DNA of 64,000 bases from Aurantibacillus circumpalustris (GTDB lineage: Bacteria > Bacteroidota > Bacteroidia > B-17B0 > Aurantibacillaceae). Shown piece after piece: positions 1-9,822 of this stretch (position 1 is its first letter; the number at the start of each line of letters is the position of its first letter). Location: the NCBI RefSeq assembly GCF_029625215.1, contig NZ_CP121197.1, positions 4,464,001-4,528,000 on the forward strand, in the 5' to 3' direction. The notes below the pieces were generated by a model. The model was not told the origin of the DNA. It ran no database searches and saw only the letters and a program-made list of their open reading frames with translations. The position numbers were made by a program, and so were the translations under genes.

Positions 1-327
1 AAAATTTATAAGTAAGCCAACTTTACATTTTGAAAGTTTCAAATAGGTAAGAACTTGCGCAAGGTGTATCTCATTTAATGCTTCTACAGATTTAATTTCA
101 ATCACCACCTGTTGCTCAATTAAAAAATCTATTCTATAGCCCGCATCCAATTTTACTTCATGATAAACTAAAGGAAGTGCTTTTTGTTTTTCTACCATTA
201 AATTCGCTTGCGTCAATTCATAATTCAAACATTCTTCATATGCACTTTCAAGAAGACCAGGCCCAAGTGCACTGTGCACTTTGAACGCACAGCCTAATAT
301 TTTCTCAGTAATATCGTTTATTTCCAC
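1..327 (-). CDS. GxxExxY protein, partial (3' end off the window)
   Basis: The gene runs off the left edge; 109 codons are visible. It reads from a GTG at 325-327, since no ATG lies nearby, and begins VEINDITEKILGCAFKVH. The family-naming motif G-x-x-E-x-x-Y is present at residues 24-30 (GLLESAY). A later D-F-L-I then E-I-K-S arrangement (IDFLI, VVIEIKS) matches the PD-(D/E)xK-like nuclease fold assigned to this family. Small proteins of this kind are common and often multi-copy in Bacteroidota; their role is not established. A degenerate piece of the dispersed CTCTGTGGCTAA-type repeat lies just upstream (about 353-410). The family call is firm; the function is unknown. Confidence 0.85.
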   Translation of the reverse strand, partial: MEINDITEKILGCAFKVHSALGPGLLESAYEECLNYELTQANLMVEKQKALPLVYHEVKLDAGYRIDFLIEQQVVIEIKSVEALNEIHLAQVLTYLKLSKCKVGLLINF

Positions 328-412
328 TTTATGTTATTCTAACTAGTGTTATTTATTTTTTTCTGTGAAACTCTGCGCCTAACTCTTTTTGACTCTGTGG
401 CTAAGTGCGATA

Positions 413-949
413 TCACCCTTTCACTATATAACCAATCTTTTTTCTTGGCTTTGTTGATTCTTTTTTCTCAATTAATTCGTCGAGATATTTAAAAACAAGT
501 TCAATATTCTGACTATGGTTATTGAGTTTCTTTTTAATATGTTCAATTTCTAAACGTAGTTCAGTATTATCGCTTAAAACAGCCCTTAGTTTTGTGAACA
601 ATCTAATAATTTGAATATTAACTTTAATTGCTCTTTTACTGTTTAGAACACTCGACAACATAGCTACACCTTGCTCTGAGAAAGCCATTGGAAGGTATTT
701 TACATGTCCACCTCTTTTTAAGGTCACAAATTGTGACCTTAAAGAATCACTCTCTTCTTTTGTTAGTTCAAACATAAAATCTTCAGGGAAACGATCTATA
801 TTTCGCTTAACCGCCTGTTTCAAAACTTTTGTTTCAACTTCATACAAACTGGCAAGATCTTTATCCAGCATCACTTTTTGGTTCCTGATAAAATATATTT
901 TGTTAGTAATTAACTCTTCAGGAATAATTGTTTCTAATTTATTTGCCAT
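413..949 (-). CDS. ORF6N domain-containing protein
   Basis: A 178-residue protein with an ORF6N DNA-binding domain over about residues 10-100, containing the typical stretch LDKDLASLYEVETKVLKQAV and RFPEDFMFELT. The C-terminal third (about 120-165) is charged and probably helical or coiled coil. ORF6N domains were first described in phage and large DNA virus proteins, and in bacteria they often mark mobile or prophage-derived genes. No other phage gene is visible here, and the neighbour at 1-327 belongs to another small family scattered through Bacteroidota genomes. The role is probably DNA binding or regulation; this is inferred only from the domain. Confidence 0.85.
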   Translation of the reverse strand: MANKLETIIPEELITNKIYFIRNQKVMLDKDLASLYEVETKVLKQAVKRNIDRFPEDFMFELTKEESDSLRSQFVTLKRGGHVKYLPMAFSEQGVAMLSSVLNSKRAIKVNIQIIRLFTKLRAVLSDNTELRLEIEHIKKKLNNHSQNIELVFKYLDELIEKKESTKPRKKIGYIVKG

Positions 950-1045
950 TTTGATTTTATTGGGTATTTAAAAATAAATCTAATTTTGAAATGGCCTTGC
1001 TATAAATTGTAGAAAGTTTTAATCCTTAACCTAGTAAAACAAAAA

Positions 1046-1077
1046 AAGCCCTCTCATCTCTGAAAGGGCTTCTTAAT
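1046..1077 (-). terminator. Rho-independent terminator of fumC
   Basis: The arms AAGCCCT (1046-1052) and AGGGCTT (1065-1071) form a 7-bp stem. On the minus strand the stem is followed by a run of T (the A-tract at 1041-1047 on the plus strand). It lies 14 bp or more past the fumC stop, so it fits as the fumC terminator. Confidence 0.75.
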
Positions 1078-1090
1078 TTTTTAAAAAAAA

Positions 1091-2488
1091 TTACTTCAAA
1101 CTTCCAATCATGTCTTCAGGTTTCACCCATTGGTCAAATTGTTCGTTGGTTACATAACCTAATTCAATTGCAGCTTCACGCAAAGTTTTATTTCCTTTGT
1201 GCGCCGTCTTCGCAATCTTAGCAGCTTTTTCATAACCAATATGTGTGTTCAATGCCGTTACCAACATTAAAGAATTTTCCAAATGTTGTTTTAACATTGG
1301 TAAATTTGGTTCGATGCCATCTGCACATTTTTCTGTAAAGCTCACACACGCGTCACCAATAAGGCGCGCAGACTGTAGTACATTCGCCGCAATAACTGGT
1401 TTAAAAACATTTAATTCAAAATGTCCGGTTGCACCACCAATAGAAACGGCAACATCGTTACCAATTACTTGCGCGCAAACCATGGTCATTGCTTCTGGCT
1501 GTGTAGGATTTACTTTACCCGGCATAATTGAAGATCCTGGTTCGTTATCAGGAATAATAATTTCTCCAATTCCGCAACGTGGTCCAGATGATAACATACG
1601 AATGTCATTCGCAACTTTCATTAAAGAAACAGCTGTGCGTTTTAATGCCCCACTCATTTCTACCATCGCATCGTGTGCTGCTAAAGCTTCAAATTTATTC
1701 GGAGCCGTTACAAATGGAAGTTTAGTGAGTTCTGCAATTTTTTTAGCAACCAACACATCGTAGCCTTTTGGTGTGTTTAAGCCTGTTCCCACAGCAGTTC
1801 CACCCAAGGCTAATTCTTTAACCATTTCTAAAGCATTCTTTAAAGCACGAATACTGTTGTCAATTTGTTGCACGTAACCACTAAATTCTTGTCCTAAGGA
1901 AAGCGGCGTAGCATCCATAAAATGGGTACGTCCTGTTTTGATAATGGTTTTCCAGCTCTCTGCTTTTTTGTGTAATGCATGACGTAATTTTTCTAATCCC
2001 GGAATGGTAATTTCAGCTACTTGCTTGTAAGTTGCAATGTGCATAGCCGTTGGGAAAGTATCGTTACTCGATTGAGATTTGTTCACATCGTCATTCGGAT
2101 GCAACACTTTTTTCTCATCGGCTAAATTTCCACCATTCATCACATGCGCACGGTATGCAATCACTTCATTCGCATTCATGTTACTTTGTGTACCCGAACC
2201 TGTTTGCCAAATCACCAAAGGAAATTGTTCGTCTAATTTTCCGGCAATAATTTCATCACAAGCTTTTGCAATTAAATCACATTTATCTTTTGCTAACACG
2301 CCTAATTCTGTGTTCGCTAAAGCAGCCGCTTTTTTCAAGTAGCCAAAAGCATATATTATTTCCTTTGGCATGCTTGCTTCAGGTCCAATTTTAAAGTTGT
2401 TACGGCTGCGTTCTGTTTGCGCACCCCAATAAACATGAGCTGGCACCTTTACCTCGCCCATCGTGTCTGTTTCTATTCTGAAATCCAT
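1091..2488 (-). CDS. fumC: Fumarate hydratase class II
   Basis: The 465-residue protein catalyses the reversible hydration of fumarate to L-malate in the TCA cycle (cytosolic homotetramer). It starts [16 protein letters not shown], followed by the family hallmarks [12 protein letters not shown] near the N-terminus, the H-PND-VN-SQSSND region, and the fumarase/aspartase signature [11 protein letters not shown]. The open frame extends 79 codons further upstream to 2725, but that extension overlaps the next gene's coding end at 2595 and has no fumarase homology, so the ATG at 2486-2488 is taken as the start. Length is normal for class II (about 460-470). It is transcribed alone, with a terminator just downstream. 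Confidence 0.96.
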   Translation of the reverse strand: MDFRIETDTMGEVKVPAHVYWGAQTERSRNNFKIGPEASMPKEIIYAFGYLKKAAALANTELGVLAKDKCDLIAKACDEIIAGKLDEQFPLVIWQTGSGTQSNMNANEVIAYRAHVMNGGNLADEKKVLHPNDDVNKSQSSNDTFPTAMHIATYKQVAEITIPGLEKLRHALHKKAESWKTIIKTGRTHFMDATPLSLGQEFSGYVQQIDNSIRALKNALEMVKELALGGTAVGTGLNTPKGYDVLVAKKIAELTKLPFVTAPNKFEALAAHDAMVEMSGALKRTAVSLMKVANDIRMLSSGPRCGIGEIIIPDNEPGSSIMPGKVNPTQPEAMTMVCAQVIGNDVAVSIGGATGHFELNVFKPVIAANVLQSARLIGDACVSFTEKCADGIEPNLPMLKQHLENSLMLVTALNTHIGYEKAAKIAKTAHKGNKTLREAAIELGYVTNEQFDQWVKPEDMIGSLK

Positions 2489-2594
2489 ATGATAAATTTT
2501 TTGAGCTATAAATGTAGCAATTTTGCGGGACGTAGGAAGGGTTTGTTGGGATGAAATGACAAAATTTAGGGACAGCTTTTGAGAAGAGGATAAA

Positions 2595-3341
2595 CTAATT
2601 CCCTGCAACCTCCGAACAAACCCCATTCTGTTTTTGAACAACAAAATCAAGGCTTCGCATAGAAACATCTTTAGCATCGGCCCATAAAAATCCAGCACGC
2701 GAAAAATCACGTACCGAAAAACCAAGACCAGTATATTTAGAAACTTTAATTTCCGGATCTTTTTCTAATCGTCTAACTTCTGTGGTTAAACTCTCAAAAC
2801 CGTCTAATTCATAAAGTTTTAATTCTTCAATAAGTTGTATGAGTCGCGTTGCATAATGCGGAGCAGTTGCATATCCAGCAGTTTTTAATCCGAGGCACCA
2901 GTTTTTATAATCAATCACTGAGAGTTTAAACAATTCTGCGTAACGCGGACGAGTCACTAAAAATAAACTATGATCGGTGTACGATTGTTCAATATTCTTA
3001 TAACTTCTGAAACATTCGTTTAAAGTATCGTCATGTCTTGCAATGGTATCCCCTACCCAACCGACATGACATTTAATTCCAAAGTGATTGTTCGACTTTT
3101 TCGCCAATTCACTTGTGCCACTGCTGCTCTCACAAATTGCCTGAGCTAAGATAACACTGGCTGGTATTTTGTATTCCACCATTTGATGTACAGCGACATC
3201 CTTATATTTCTCGATGTAAGTGTAAATTTTAAATTGCGGTGGTTGAGCAAAAGCTGTAAATGAAAATAGAATAAGAAACACGCTCAAGCTTAAAGAAAAG
3301 CGTTGAGAAGATTCCGCTATTGAAAATCTGGCTTTAATCAT
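2595..3341 (-). CDS. Secreted glucosaminidase (GH73-type peptidoglycan hydrolase)
   Basis: A 248-residue protein with an N-terminal hydrophobic signal (residues about 15-32, ending AFA-Q) followed by a mannosyl-glycoprotein endo-beta-N-acetylglucosaminidase-like domain. Family marks visible are [19 protein letters not shown] (a catalytic Glu is expected in the AxxES stretch), NNHFGIKC, and the [15 protein letters not shown] and [12 protein letters not shown] segments. Such enzymes cut the glycan strands of peptidoglycan, here probably in the periplasm or cell envelope. There is no C-terminal LysM repeat; the last 50 residues are not assigned. It sits upstream of fumC on the same strand with a 106-bp gap, so co-transcription is possible but not shown. 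Confidence 0.85.
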   Translation of the reverse strand: MIKARFSIAESSQRFSLSLSVFLILFSFTAFAQPPQFKIYTYIEKYKDVAVHQMVEYKIPASVILAQAICESSSGTSELAKKSNNHFGIKCHVGWVGDTIARHDDTLNECFRSYKNIEQSYTDHSLFLVTRPRYAELFKLSVIDYKNWCLGLKTAGYATAPHYATRLIQLIEELKLYELDGFESLTTEVRRLEKDPEIKVSKYTGLGFSVRDFSRAGFLWADAKDVSMRSLDFVVQKQNGVCSEVAGN

Positions 3342-3421
3342 CTACATTTACAAAAATATGCCTGCAAGGGCATGCTCTTTTGACTTCTTCAGATACATAT
3401 TAACAAAGCATTTTTGACAAG

Positions 3422-5527
3422 ATGAAACAACTAAACTCCCTTCTTTTTATTTCCCTGATGGTTAACACCGCTCTAACAGCGCAAACCTCCTTTGTTTATC
3501 CAGCAACCGAAAAACAAAACGTTTATGACGAGTATTTTGGAACCAAAGTCCAAGACCCTTACCGTTGGCTGGAAGACGATAGAAGTCCGAAAACAGAAGA
3601 GTGGGTAAAACAACAAAATGTTACAACAGAAGCCTATTTAAAAACGCTTCCTACAAGAGATAAAATAAGAGCACGACTTACCGAATTATGGAATTACAAT
3701 AAAGAATCAGCGCCATTTAAAAAAGGGATTTCGTTTTTCTGTTTTAAAAACAACGGACTGCAAAATCAAAGTGTGATGTATCGTATGAAAACCTTGGAAG
3801 ACAAAGGGGAAATTATTTTAGATCCAAACACACTTTCAAATGATGGAACAGTTTCATTAAGTGGCACATCGATTTCAAAAGATGGCAAAACGCTTGCTTA
3901 TGGTATTTCAAAAGCCGGGAGCGATTGGGTGGAAATTCATTTTAGAGATATCGAAACAAAAAAAGATCTTCCCGATGTAATTAAATGGGTAAAATTTAGT
4001 GGCATGAGTTGGAAAGGAAACGGCATTTATTACAGTCGTTATGCTGAACCAACAGGCAGCGGACTTTCACAGAAGAACGAATTTCACAAAGTGTATTACC
4101 ATCAAGTTGGAACAAGTCAAGATAAAGATGTACTTTATTTTGAAGACAAAGATCATCCAAATTATAATTTTGGAGCCTACACAACCGAAGACGAGAATTA
4201 TTTATTTGTAAGTACAAGCGAAAGCACAAGTGGCGAAAAGCTTATGGTAAAAGATCTTAAAGATCCGAAAGCTGAGTTTAAAATGCTATCTGGTGATTTT
4301 GAATTCGAATACAGAATAATCGATAATATTGGCAGCACCTTTTACATGACTACAAATAAAGGCGCACCAAGATTTAAACTCGTTTCTTTCACATACGAAA
4401 ATCCTGCTCCAGATTCCTGGAAAACAATTATTCCACAAAGTACAAATCCTTTGGAGGGTGCGAGAATCTGCAACAAAAAATTATTAGTGAATTATTTTCA
4501 AGATGTAATTTCCAAATTATATTGTTATGATTTGAATGGTAAGCTGGAAAGAGAAATAAAACTTCCAGGCCTTTGTCGCCTTAGTGCCTTTAATACAGAT
4601 AAGAATGATGATTTTGCGATCTACAGTATTTCTATGTTTACTTCACCAGGACAAACCTATTATCTAGATGCAAAAACATGGACAAGCAAACTCATTTTTC
4701 AACCTAATTGCAAATTTGATTCTGATAAGTATGAAACCGAACAGGTTTTCATTGAAACCAAAGATGGGACTGTAGTCCCAATGTTTATTACCAAGAAAAA
4801 AGATTTAAAAATGAATCCTGAAACTCCTTGTTTTGTTTATGGATATGGTGGATTTAATATTTCAATTGCCCCAGAATTTAGAATTGACAGGACAGTTTTT
4901 TTAGAAGCTGGTGGTATATACTGCGTTCCGAACATTCGTGGTGGTGGCGAGTATGGCGAAGATTGGCACAAGCTCGGAACAAAATGCAATAAACAAAATG
5001 TATTTGATGATTTTATTGCTGCATGCGATTTTTTAGTTGCAAAAAAATATACTTCCTATAATAAAATTGCCATTCATGGTCGCAGTAACGGCGGTCTCTT
5101 AATTGGAGCGGTGATCACACAGCGTCCGGATATCTGCAAAGTTGCCATTCCGGCAGTAGGTGTTTTAGACATGCTAAGGTTCCATTTATTTACAATAGGA
5201 AGAGCTTGGTCTGTTGATTACGGTAATAGTGAAACTAAAAACGAATTTGATTGTTTGATAAAGTACTCGCCTTTACAAAATATAAAAGACGTGAATTACC
5301 CTGCGACTTTGGTTTTAACAGGAGATCATGATGATCGTGTTGTTCCAGCTCACTCCTTTAAATTTGCAGCCACCTTACAAGAAAAAAATAAAAGCAAAGA
5401 ACCTATGCTCATTCGCATAGATGTGAACGCAGGACATGGTGCCGGAAAACCAACCAGCAAACAAATTGATGAGTTTGCCGATATGTGGAGTTTTGTTTTT
5501 TATAATTTAGGGATAAATACTCTTTAA
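3422..5527 (+). CDS. Prolyl oligopeptidase family serine peptidase (S9A)
   Basis: A 701-residue enzyme with a signal peptide (residues 1-20, ending LTAQ). It has the two-domain layout of prolyl oligopeptidase: an N-terminal beta-propeller (about 80-420) that gates the active site and a C-terminal alpha/beta hydrolase. The N-terminal PYRWLEDDRSP stretch is typical. The catalytic serine is S555 in HGRSNGGLL (the family usually has GGSNGG, so Arg replaces one Gly), the acid lies in TGDHDDRVVP, and the histidine is H672 in NAGHGAG. It should cleave short peptides after proline in the periplasm or outside the cell. It is divergently transcribed from the glucosaminidase, with an 80-bp gap holding both promoters. 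Length is close to the family norm of about 700. Confidence 0.95.
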   Translation: MKQLNSLLFISLMVNTALTAQTSFVYPATEKQNVYDEYFGTKVQDPYRWLEDDRSPKTEEWVKQQNVTTEAYLKTLPTRDKIRARLTELWNYNKESAPFKKGISFFCFKNNGLQNQSVMYRMKTLEDKGEIILDPNTLSNDGTVSLSGTSISKDGKTLAYGISKAGSDWVEIHFRDIETKKDLPDVIKWVKFSGMSWKGNGIYYSRYAEPTGSGLSQKNEFHKVYYHQVGTSQDKDVLYFEDKDHPNYNFGAYTTEDENYLFVSTSESTSGEKLMVKDLKDPKAEFKMLSGDFEFEYRIIDNIGSTFYMTTNKGAPRFKLVSFTYENPAPDSWKTIIPQSTNPLEGARICNKKLLVNYFQDVISKLYCYDLNGKLEREIKLPGLCRLSAFNTDKNDDFAIYSISMFTSPGQTYYLDAKTWTSKLIFQPNCKFDSDKYETEQVFIETKDGTVVPMFITKKKDLKMNPETPCFVYGYGGFNISIAPEFRIDRTVFLEAGGIYCVPNIRGGGEYGEDWHKLGTKCNKQNVFDDFIAACDFLVAKKYTSYNKIAIHGRSNGGLLIGAVITQRPDICKVAIPAVGVLDMLRFHLFTIGRAWSVDYGNSETKNEFDCLIKYSPLQNIKDVNYPATLVLTGDHDDRVVPAHSFKFAATLQEKNKSKEPMLIRIDVNAGHGAGKPTSKQIDEFADMWSFVFYNLGINTL

Positions 5528-5537
5528 AGAAATTTCT

Positions 5538-7400
5538 TTACACTAAGACCAAAGGCACTTTAATAGCATGCCTCACCCCTTCAATAGTAGTCCCCAGTAA
5601 AATATCTTTCAATGTTTTATGACCGTGCGTTCCCATCACAACCGTATCGCAATTATTTTTTATTATCAGAGCTGGTATCGCAACTTTAGGATTTCCAAAA
5701 CCCAATTGAATTTCCGTTTTAATGTTCATTGCTTTCAGTTGGTTTTGGTATTGCAAGAGCTTTTGGTAATCCTCTTCACGTTCATGATCAAAAGCATCTT
5801 CACCGTAAACCATGGCATTCGCACTTTCCAGCACATGTATTAATATAAGTGTGGAATCTTTATTGCTCATTTGAATTGCTTTATTAATTGCCTTATTATC
5901 GCTAGTACCAAAATCAACTGTGACAGCAATTTTAGTTAAAGCAGTCTCAAAATCCAATACTAATGGTGTAAACTCGGTGTGAAATCCTTTGTCAGCTGTT
6001 TTTCTTTCTTTTGTAATGAATGGAATCACCAAAATATAAACCAACATGATTAAACAAAATACACAAAAAGGTACAATGGTAAAGCTCACCAAAATAGGAC
6101 TGGAACTCGTTACCAACAAATCAGAAATCTCAACATAAACAAGATTAATATTTAGAACTATAATTACCAAAGCGGATACCCAAGAAGCCGTTTTTTGCCA
6201 GGCGGGTATGACAAAATCTCCCATCTTACTTTTATCACTTACAAAATGAATAAGTGGAATAATTGCAAAGCCTAATTGAAGACTCAAAATCACTTGCGAA
6301 AAAATAAGGAGTTTTCCGGTAGCACTTTCACCCAATACTAAAATAGTGATGAATGCCGGGACAATCGCAATCAACCGTGTAATCAGTCTTCTAATCCATG
6401 GCTGCAGACGTAAATTCAAATAGCCTTCCATCACGACTTGTCCAGCTAATGTTCCTGTAATTGTAGAACTTTGTCCGGCTGCAATAAGAGCTACTGCAAA
6501 TAAGATTGGAGCGAGTGCACTACCCAGCATAGGCGCTAATAACTGATGCGCATCTTGAATTTCGACAACATCGTGTTTACCATTTTTAAAAAAAGTAGCG
6601 GCTGAAAGAATTAAAATGGCTGCATTCACAAAAAGCGCAAGATTAAGCGCAATAGCACTATCAATGGTATTAAAACGAATAGCTTTTTTTATGTCGACTG
6701 GGGTCCGTTTAAAAGTTCGTGTTTGAACAAGCGAGCTATGGAGATAAAGATTATGCGGCATAACGGTTGCTCCGATAATCCCAATGGCAATATATAACGC
6801 TTCGTCGTTTGCAATAAAAGGTGTTAAACCTGAAGCTATATCTGCTAAATCTGGTTTTGCAATCAGTAACTGAATAAAAAATGAAACTCCAATTAAAAGA
6901 ACAAGACTGATTATAAACGCTTCCAATTTTCTTATTCCTTTATTTAATAGAAACAAAAGGATAAAACTATCGAACACCGTAATACAAACGCCTATTAAAA
7001 TACTTACGCCTGGAAAAAGCAAATGCAAACCAATCGCCATTCCTATTACCTCAGCCAGATCACAAGCTGCGATCGCGATTTCGGCTAAAGCATATAAAAA
7101 GAGATTAATGAAACGCGGATAATTTTCGCGCGATGTTTGCGCTAAATCTTTTCCTGTAACAACGCCTAAACGTACGCAATGACTTTGAAGCAAGAGTGCA
7201 ATAATATTGCTCATTACCAAAACCCATAATAAACTATAGCCAAATTTACTTCCTCCGGCAATGTCGGTAGCCCAATTCCCCGGATCCATGTAACCCACAC
7301 TGATCATGTAGGCCGGACCAAAGAAAGCAAGGAGCCGACGAAAAGAACTTGTCTTTTGTGTACTGACACTTGAATTTACTTCTTCTAACGATTTATTCAT
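5538..7400 (-). CDS. mntH: Nramp-family divalent metal transporter fused to a universal stress (UspA) domain
   Basis: The 620-residue protein has two parts. Residues about 20-470 form an Nramp (MntH) transporter of about eleven membrane segments. Metal-site motifs are seen: DPGN at 39-42 in the first membrane helix and MPHNLYLHS in the sixth. Residues about 485-620 form a UspA domain ending in the nucleotide-binding signature G-T-H-G-H then GTTIEGVRHAIKVPLVLV. The product should import Mn2+ (or Fe2+) with protons, and the cytosolic Usp domain may bind ATP/AMP and couple transport to energy or stress state; this coupling is inference. The start overlaps the stop of the DtxR/MntR gene by 4 bp (ATGA), so the two form an operon, with the regulator first. 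Nramp-Usp fusions are known in Bacteroidota. Confidence 0.93.
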   Translation of the reverse strand: MNKSLEEVNSSVSTQKTSSFRRLLAFFGPAYMISVGYMDPGNWATDIAGGSKFGYSLLWVLVMSNIIALLLQSHCVRLGVVTGKDLAQTSRENYPRFINLFLYALAEIAIAACDLAEVIGMAIGLHLLFPGVSILIGVCITVFDSFILLFLLNKGIRKLEAFIISLVLLIGVSFFIQLLIAKPDLADIASGLTPFIANDEALYIAIGIIGATVMPHNLYLHSSLVQTRTFKRTPVDIKKAIRFNTIDSAIALNLALFVNAAILILSAATFFKNGKHDVVEIQDAHQLLAPMLGSALAPILFAVALIAAGQSSTITGTLAGQVVMEGYLNLRLQPWIRRLITRLIAIVPAFITILVLGESATGKLLIFSQVILSLQLGFAIIPLIHFVSDKSKMGDFVIPAWQKTASWVSALVIIVLNINLVYVEISDLLVTSSSPILVSFTIVPFCVFCLIMLVYILVIPFITKERKTADKGFHTEFTPLVLDFETALTKIAVTVDFGTSDNKAINKAIQMSNKDSTLILIHVLESANAMVYGEDAFDHEREEDYQKLLQYQNQLKAMNIKTEIQLGFGNPKVAIPALIIKNNCDTVVMGTHGHKTLKDILLGTTIEGVRHAIKVPLVLV

Positions 7401-8071
7401 TTTTTAATTTCAACTAAAATATTTGAACTTACTTTATCACTAAAAAACTGACTTGAGTTTTTATTTATTTTTACTTTAAACGAATTATCGAATTCGTTTA
7501 TCTCTTCTACTTTAATGGTATCACCAATTTTAAGTCCTATCGAAGTGAGATGCTGCAAAAAAGATTTAGAGTGTTCAGTAACACCTACAAAAACAAAAAT
7601 ATTTTTCGTTTTATAATTTGTTAATGGTTTCGCTTTTACATTATTCAAATGTCCGGTAGCGTCTGGAATGGGGTCACCGTGCGGATCGAACTTTGGCTTT
7701 CCTAAAAACACATCGAGACGATCAACCAATTCATCGCTTTTAATATGTTCGAGTTGTTCGGCAATGTCATGGACTTCATCCCATTTAAAATTTAATTTTT
7801 CCATGAGAAAAACTTCCCATAAACGGTGTTTACGAACAATATCTAAAGCAATGCGTTCTCCTTTTGAAGTAAGGAATACCCCTTTATATTTTTCGTAGTG
7901 AATAATTTTTTTCTCAGCAAGACGTTTTAGCATGTCCGTAACCGAACCAGCTTTGTTGTTTAGGTTTTCTGAAAGCGCGTTTGTGCTAACACCAGCTTTG
8001 TGGTTTATCTGGTTTAGCGAAAAGATTGCTTTAATGTAGTTTTCCTCGGTGAGTGAAATTTCCATGCACAA
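7397..8071 (-). CDS. mntR: DtxR/MntR-family metal-dependent transcriptional repressor
   Basis: A 224-residue protein with an N-terminal winged helix (about 5-65, including KAGSVTDMLKRLAEKKIIHYEKY), the dimerisation and metal-binding region with HRLWEVFLMEKL and AEQLEHIKSDELVDRLD (the E-x-x-E-H layout of metal ligands), and a C-terminal FeoA/SH3-like domain (about 150-220). Two starts are possible: the ATG at 8071 (MCMEIS) and one two codons in (MEISLTEE); the second is the usual beginning for the family. It overlaps the transporter gene by 4 bp and should repress this operon when Mn2+ or Fe2+ is abundant. No clear palindrome was identified upstream, where A/T-rich DNA with a TGAGCCTAAA stretch (8110-8120) leads into a dispersed repeat. 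Confidence 0.92.
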   Translation of the reverse strand: MCMEISLTEENYIKAIFSLNQINHKAGVSTNALSENLNNKAGSVTDMLKRLAEKKIIHYEKYKGVFLTSKGERIALDIVRKHRLWEVFLMEKLNFKWDEVHDIAEQLEHIKSDELVDRLDVFLGKPKFDPHGDPIPDATGHLNNVKAKPLTNYKTKNIFVFVGVTEHSKSFLQHLTSIGLKIGDTIKVEEINEFDNSFKVKINKNSSQFFSDKVSSNILVEIKK

Positions 8072-8167
8072 ATGTACACATGTTTAAGTAAATCAAAATA
8101 TAATTTTAGGTGAGCCTAAATATTTATTTAACCAAGGTAGATTAACCACGAAAAGATTCTGCTTTTT

Positions 8168-8364
8168 TTAACCACAAAGGGCACGAAGTGTTGCACAAAG
8201 GGCACAAAGGGTGAGAGTTTTTCTTCGTGTTCTTCGTGTCTACTTAGGGTTCTTCGTAGTTTCTGTTCTATTTAACCACAAAGACAAAGTGCTACACAAA
8301 GGGCACAAAGGGTGAGAGTTTTTCTTTGTATTCTTCGTGTCTTCTTTGTGTTCTTTGTGGTTTA
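8168..8364. repeat. Dispersed CACAAAG/CTTTGTG intergenic repeat, two copies
   Basis: This gene-free interval (8072-8373) is filled by two tandem copies of a degenerate repeat. Each starts with TTTAACCACAAAG (near 8168 and 8271), continues with CACAAAGGGCACAAAGGGTG, and ends in repeated TTCTTCGTGT / TTCTTTGTG units closing with CTTTGTGGTTTA. The outer ends are therefore inverted (ACCACAAAG against CTTTGTGGT). Related copies lie at 31841-32028, 32400-32546 and 48198-48415. No coding potential or promoter was recognised in it. Confidence 0.75.
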
Positions 8365-8373
8365 AATTGAGTA

Positions 8374-9741
8374 CTATTTATAAAACTCAACTACTGTTTG
8401 ATTATCAGATGTAATCGTGAATTTTTTCTCAACCGTATAAATACTTCCTTTTAAAGCCTTTGCACGCCAAGTTGCTACATACTTTCCAGGTTGTAAATAA
8501 TAAGTCTGAATCGTTTGTGTGGATAAATTACATACCCACTCCAGTCTTCCGTCACGGTTCAATAAAATACTTCCATCGCCTGCTTCAAGGCACTTCACCT
8601 GCACCACACCGGCATTGGGGATATCAATTGTTTTTAGTTTTGATTGTTCTATCGTAATCTTATTGATAAAAATTCGTGGCAGGGTTAAAATCTCAACATC
8701 ATAATTTCCAACAATGTATTTTTCATTGCTGTTCAAAGGCTGAACGTTTAGTGTGTTCATCGCATTTGTCTTACGAACAACACACTTTACTCTTTCATTG
8801 TAATTGTAAACACCTTGATTTCGGTTAATGGCCAAAAAACCTTGCGGTGCATCTATGGGAATAATGTTATGCTTACCTGGAGATAATTTAATCTCCTTAC
8901 TTTCAGTTGGCGGAATAGTATGTGCAATTACCTTGTAGGTTGGATAATCGTCCACGAACAAGGTGTCAGGATTTCCCTGGTAATTCATTGTGTGAATATA
9001 ATTGTACTTGTATTGATTTCTTTCAACATCATAAAACGTCATGTTCACATTGGTTTCCTTTGGCTGACCTCTGGTATCAAAGAGATTAACCTGTGTGGTA
9101 GTTCTGTTAAGTTTTTGTTGTTGAATGATTGTAGAGATCGTTGAAAAAGTCTCTTCACTATCATAATCATAAAATGTTCCCACACATTCAAAGGTTTTAA
9201 TTTGTTCCGGACTCAATCCTATACCAATAATAAACGGTTTAAATACAATTCCTTTTGCCATTAATTTTTGTCTTGCCGCGCAGGGATCACCGCCGCATTC
9301 TTCAATGCCATCCGTAATAATAATTACAATATTGGTTGTTTTGTTGTCTTTAAAATCATTCGCAGCTTCGGTTAAGGAATGTTCAATAGGTGTTATGCCA
9401 GTAGGCTTAGCTTCACTTACTTTTTGTTTGATGTGAGAAAGATTGTTTGGACCAAAAGGAACGACCAGTTTACTGTCCTTGCAATCCCCTGGCGGATATT
9501 TTACAGTGTGACCATACATTCGCAGCGCAAACTGCATGGATTTATCTTTTCCTAAACTATCTACAAACTTGTAAAAAAGATTTTTAGCACCGTCCATGCG
9601 AGTACTATTCTCATGTTTGGAGCTCATACTTTTGCTAGCGTCAAACACAAATAAAATTCGTACTGGTTTTTGGACGGTTTTTTTTTGTGAGATTCCTAAA
9701 GAACTAAGAAAAATAAATATAGAGAGTAATAAAAAACGCAT
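8374..9741 (-). CDS. Secreted von Willebrand factor A domain protein
   Basis: A 455-residue protein with a signal peptide (1-19, ending LGISQ) and a VWA domain at about 28-215. The metal-ion-dependent adhesion site is intact: D34-A-S36-K-S38, a Thr in the TGITPIEHSL segment, and the later Asp in ITDGIEECGGD. The remaining 230 residues are probably beta-rich and repeat a motif about ideal PEGA-like or carboxypeptidase-regulatory folds (for example PGKHNIIPID and PGKYVATWRA). It should bind protein ligands at the cell surface or periplasm. The gene stands between a repeat-filled spacer and the T9SS-type surface protein gene, which it follows on the same strand with an 81-bp gap. Its specific partner is unknown. 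Confidence 0.85.
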   Translation of the reverse strand: MRFLLLSIFIFLSSLGISQKKTVQKPVRILFVFDASKSMSSKHENSTRMDGAKNLFYKFVDSLGKDKSMQFALRMYGHTVKYPPGDCKDSKLVVPFGPNNLSHIKQKVSEAKPTGITPIEHSLTEAANDFKDNKTTNIVIIITDGIEECGGDPCAARQKLMAKGIVFKPFIIGIGLSPEQIKTFECVGTFYDYDSEETFSTISTIIQQQKLNRTTTQVNLFDTRGQPKETNVNMTFYDVERNQYKYNYIHTMNYQGNPDTLFVDDYPTYKVIAHTIPPTESKEIKLSPGKHNIIPIDAPQGFLAINRNQGVYNYNERVKCVVRKTNAMNTLNVQPLNSNEKYIVGNYDVEILTLPRIFINKITIEQSKLKTIDIPNAGVVQVKCLEAGDGSILLNRDGRLEWVCNLSTQTIQTYYLQPGKYVATWRAKALKGSIYTVEKKFTITSDNQTVVEFYK

Positions 9742-9822
9742 ATTAAAAATCTAAATGTAAGAGAAGAAACGACTCACATTTTTAATAACGGTAAATAGTT
9801 TTAAACGATACTTTTTTATTAA

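Noticed and set aside
2489-2725. A 79-codon N-terminal extension of fumarase
   Set aside because: It overlaps the coding end of the glucosaminidase gene, has no fumarase similarity, and the ATG at 2488 gives the normal protein length and start.
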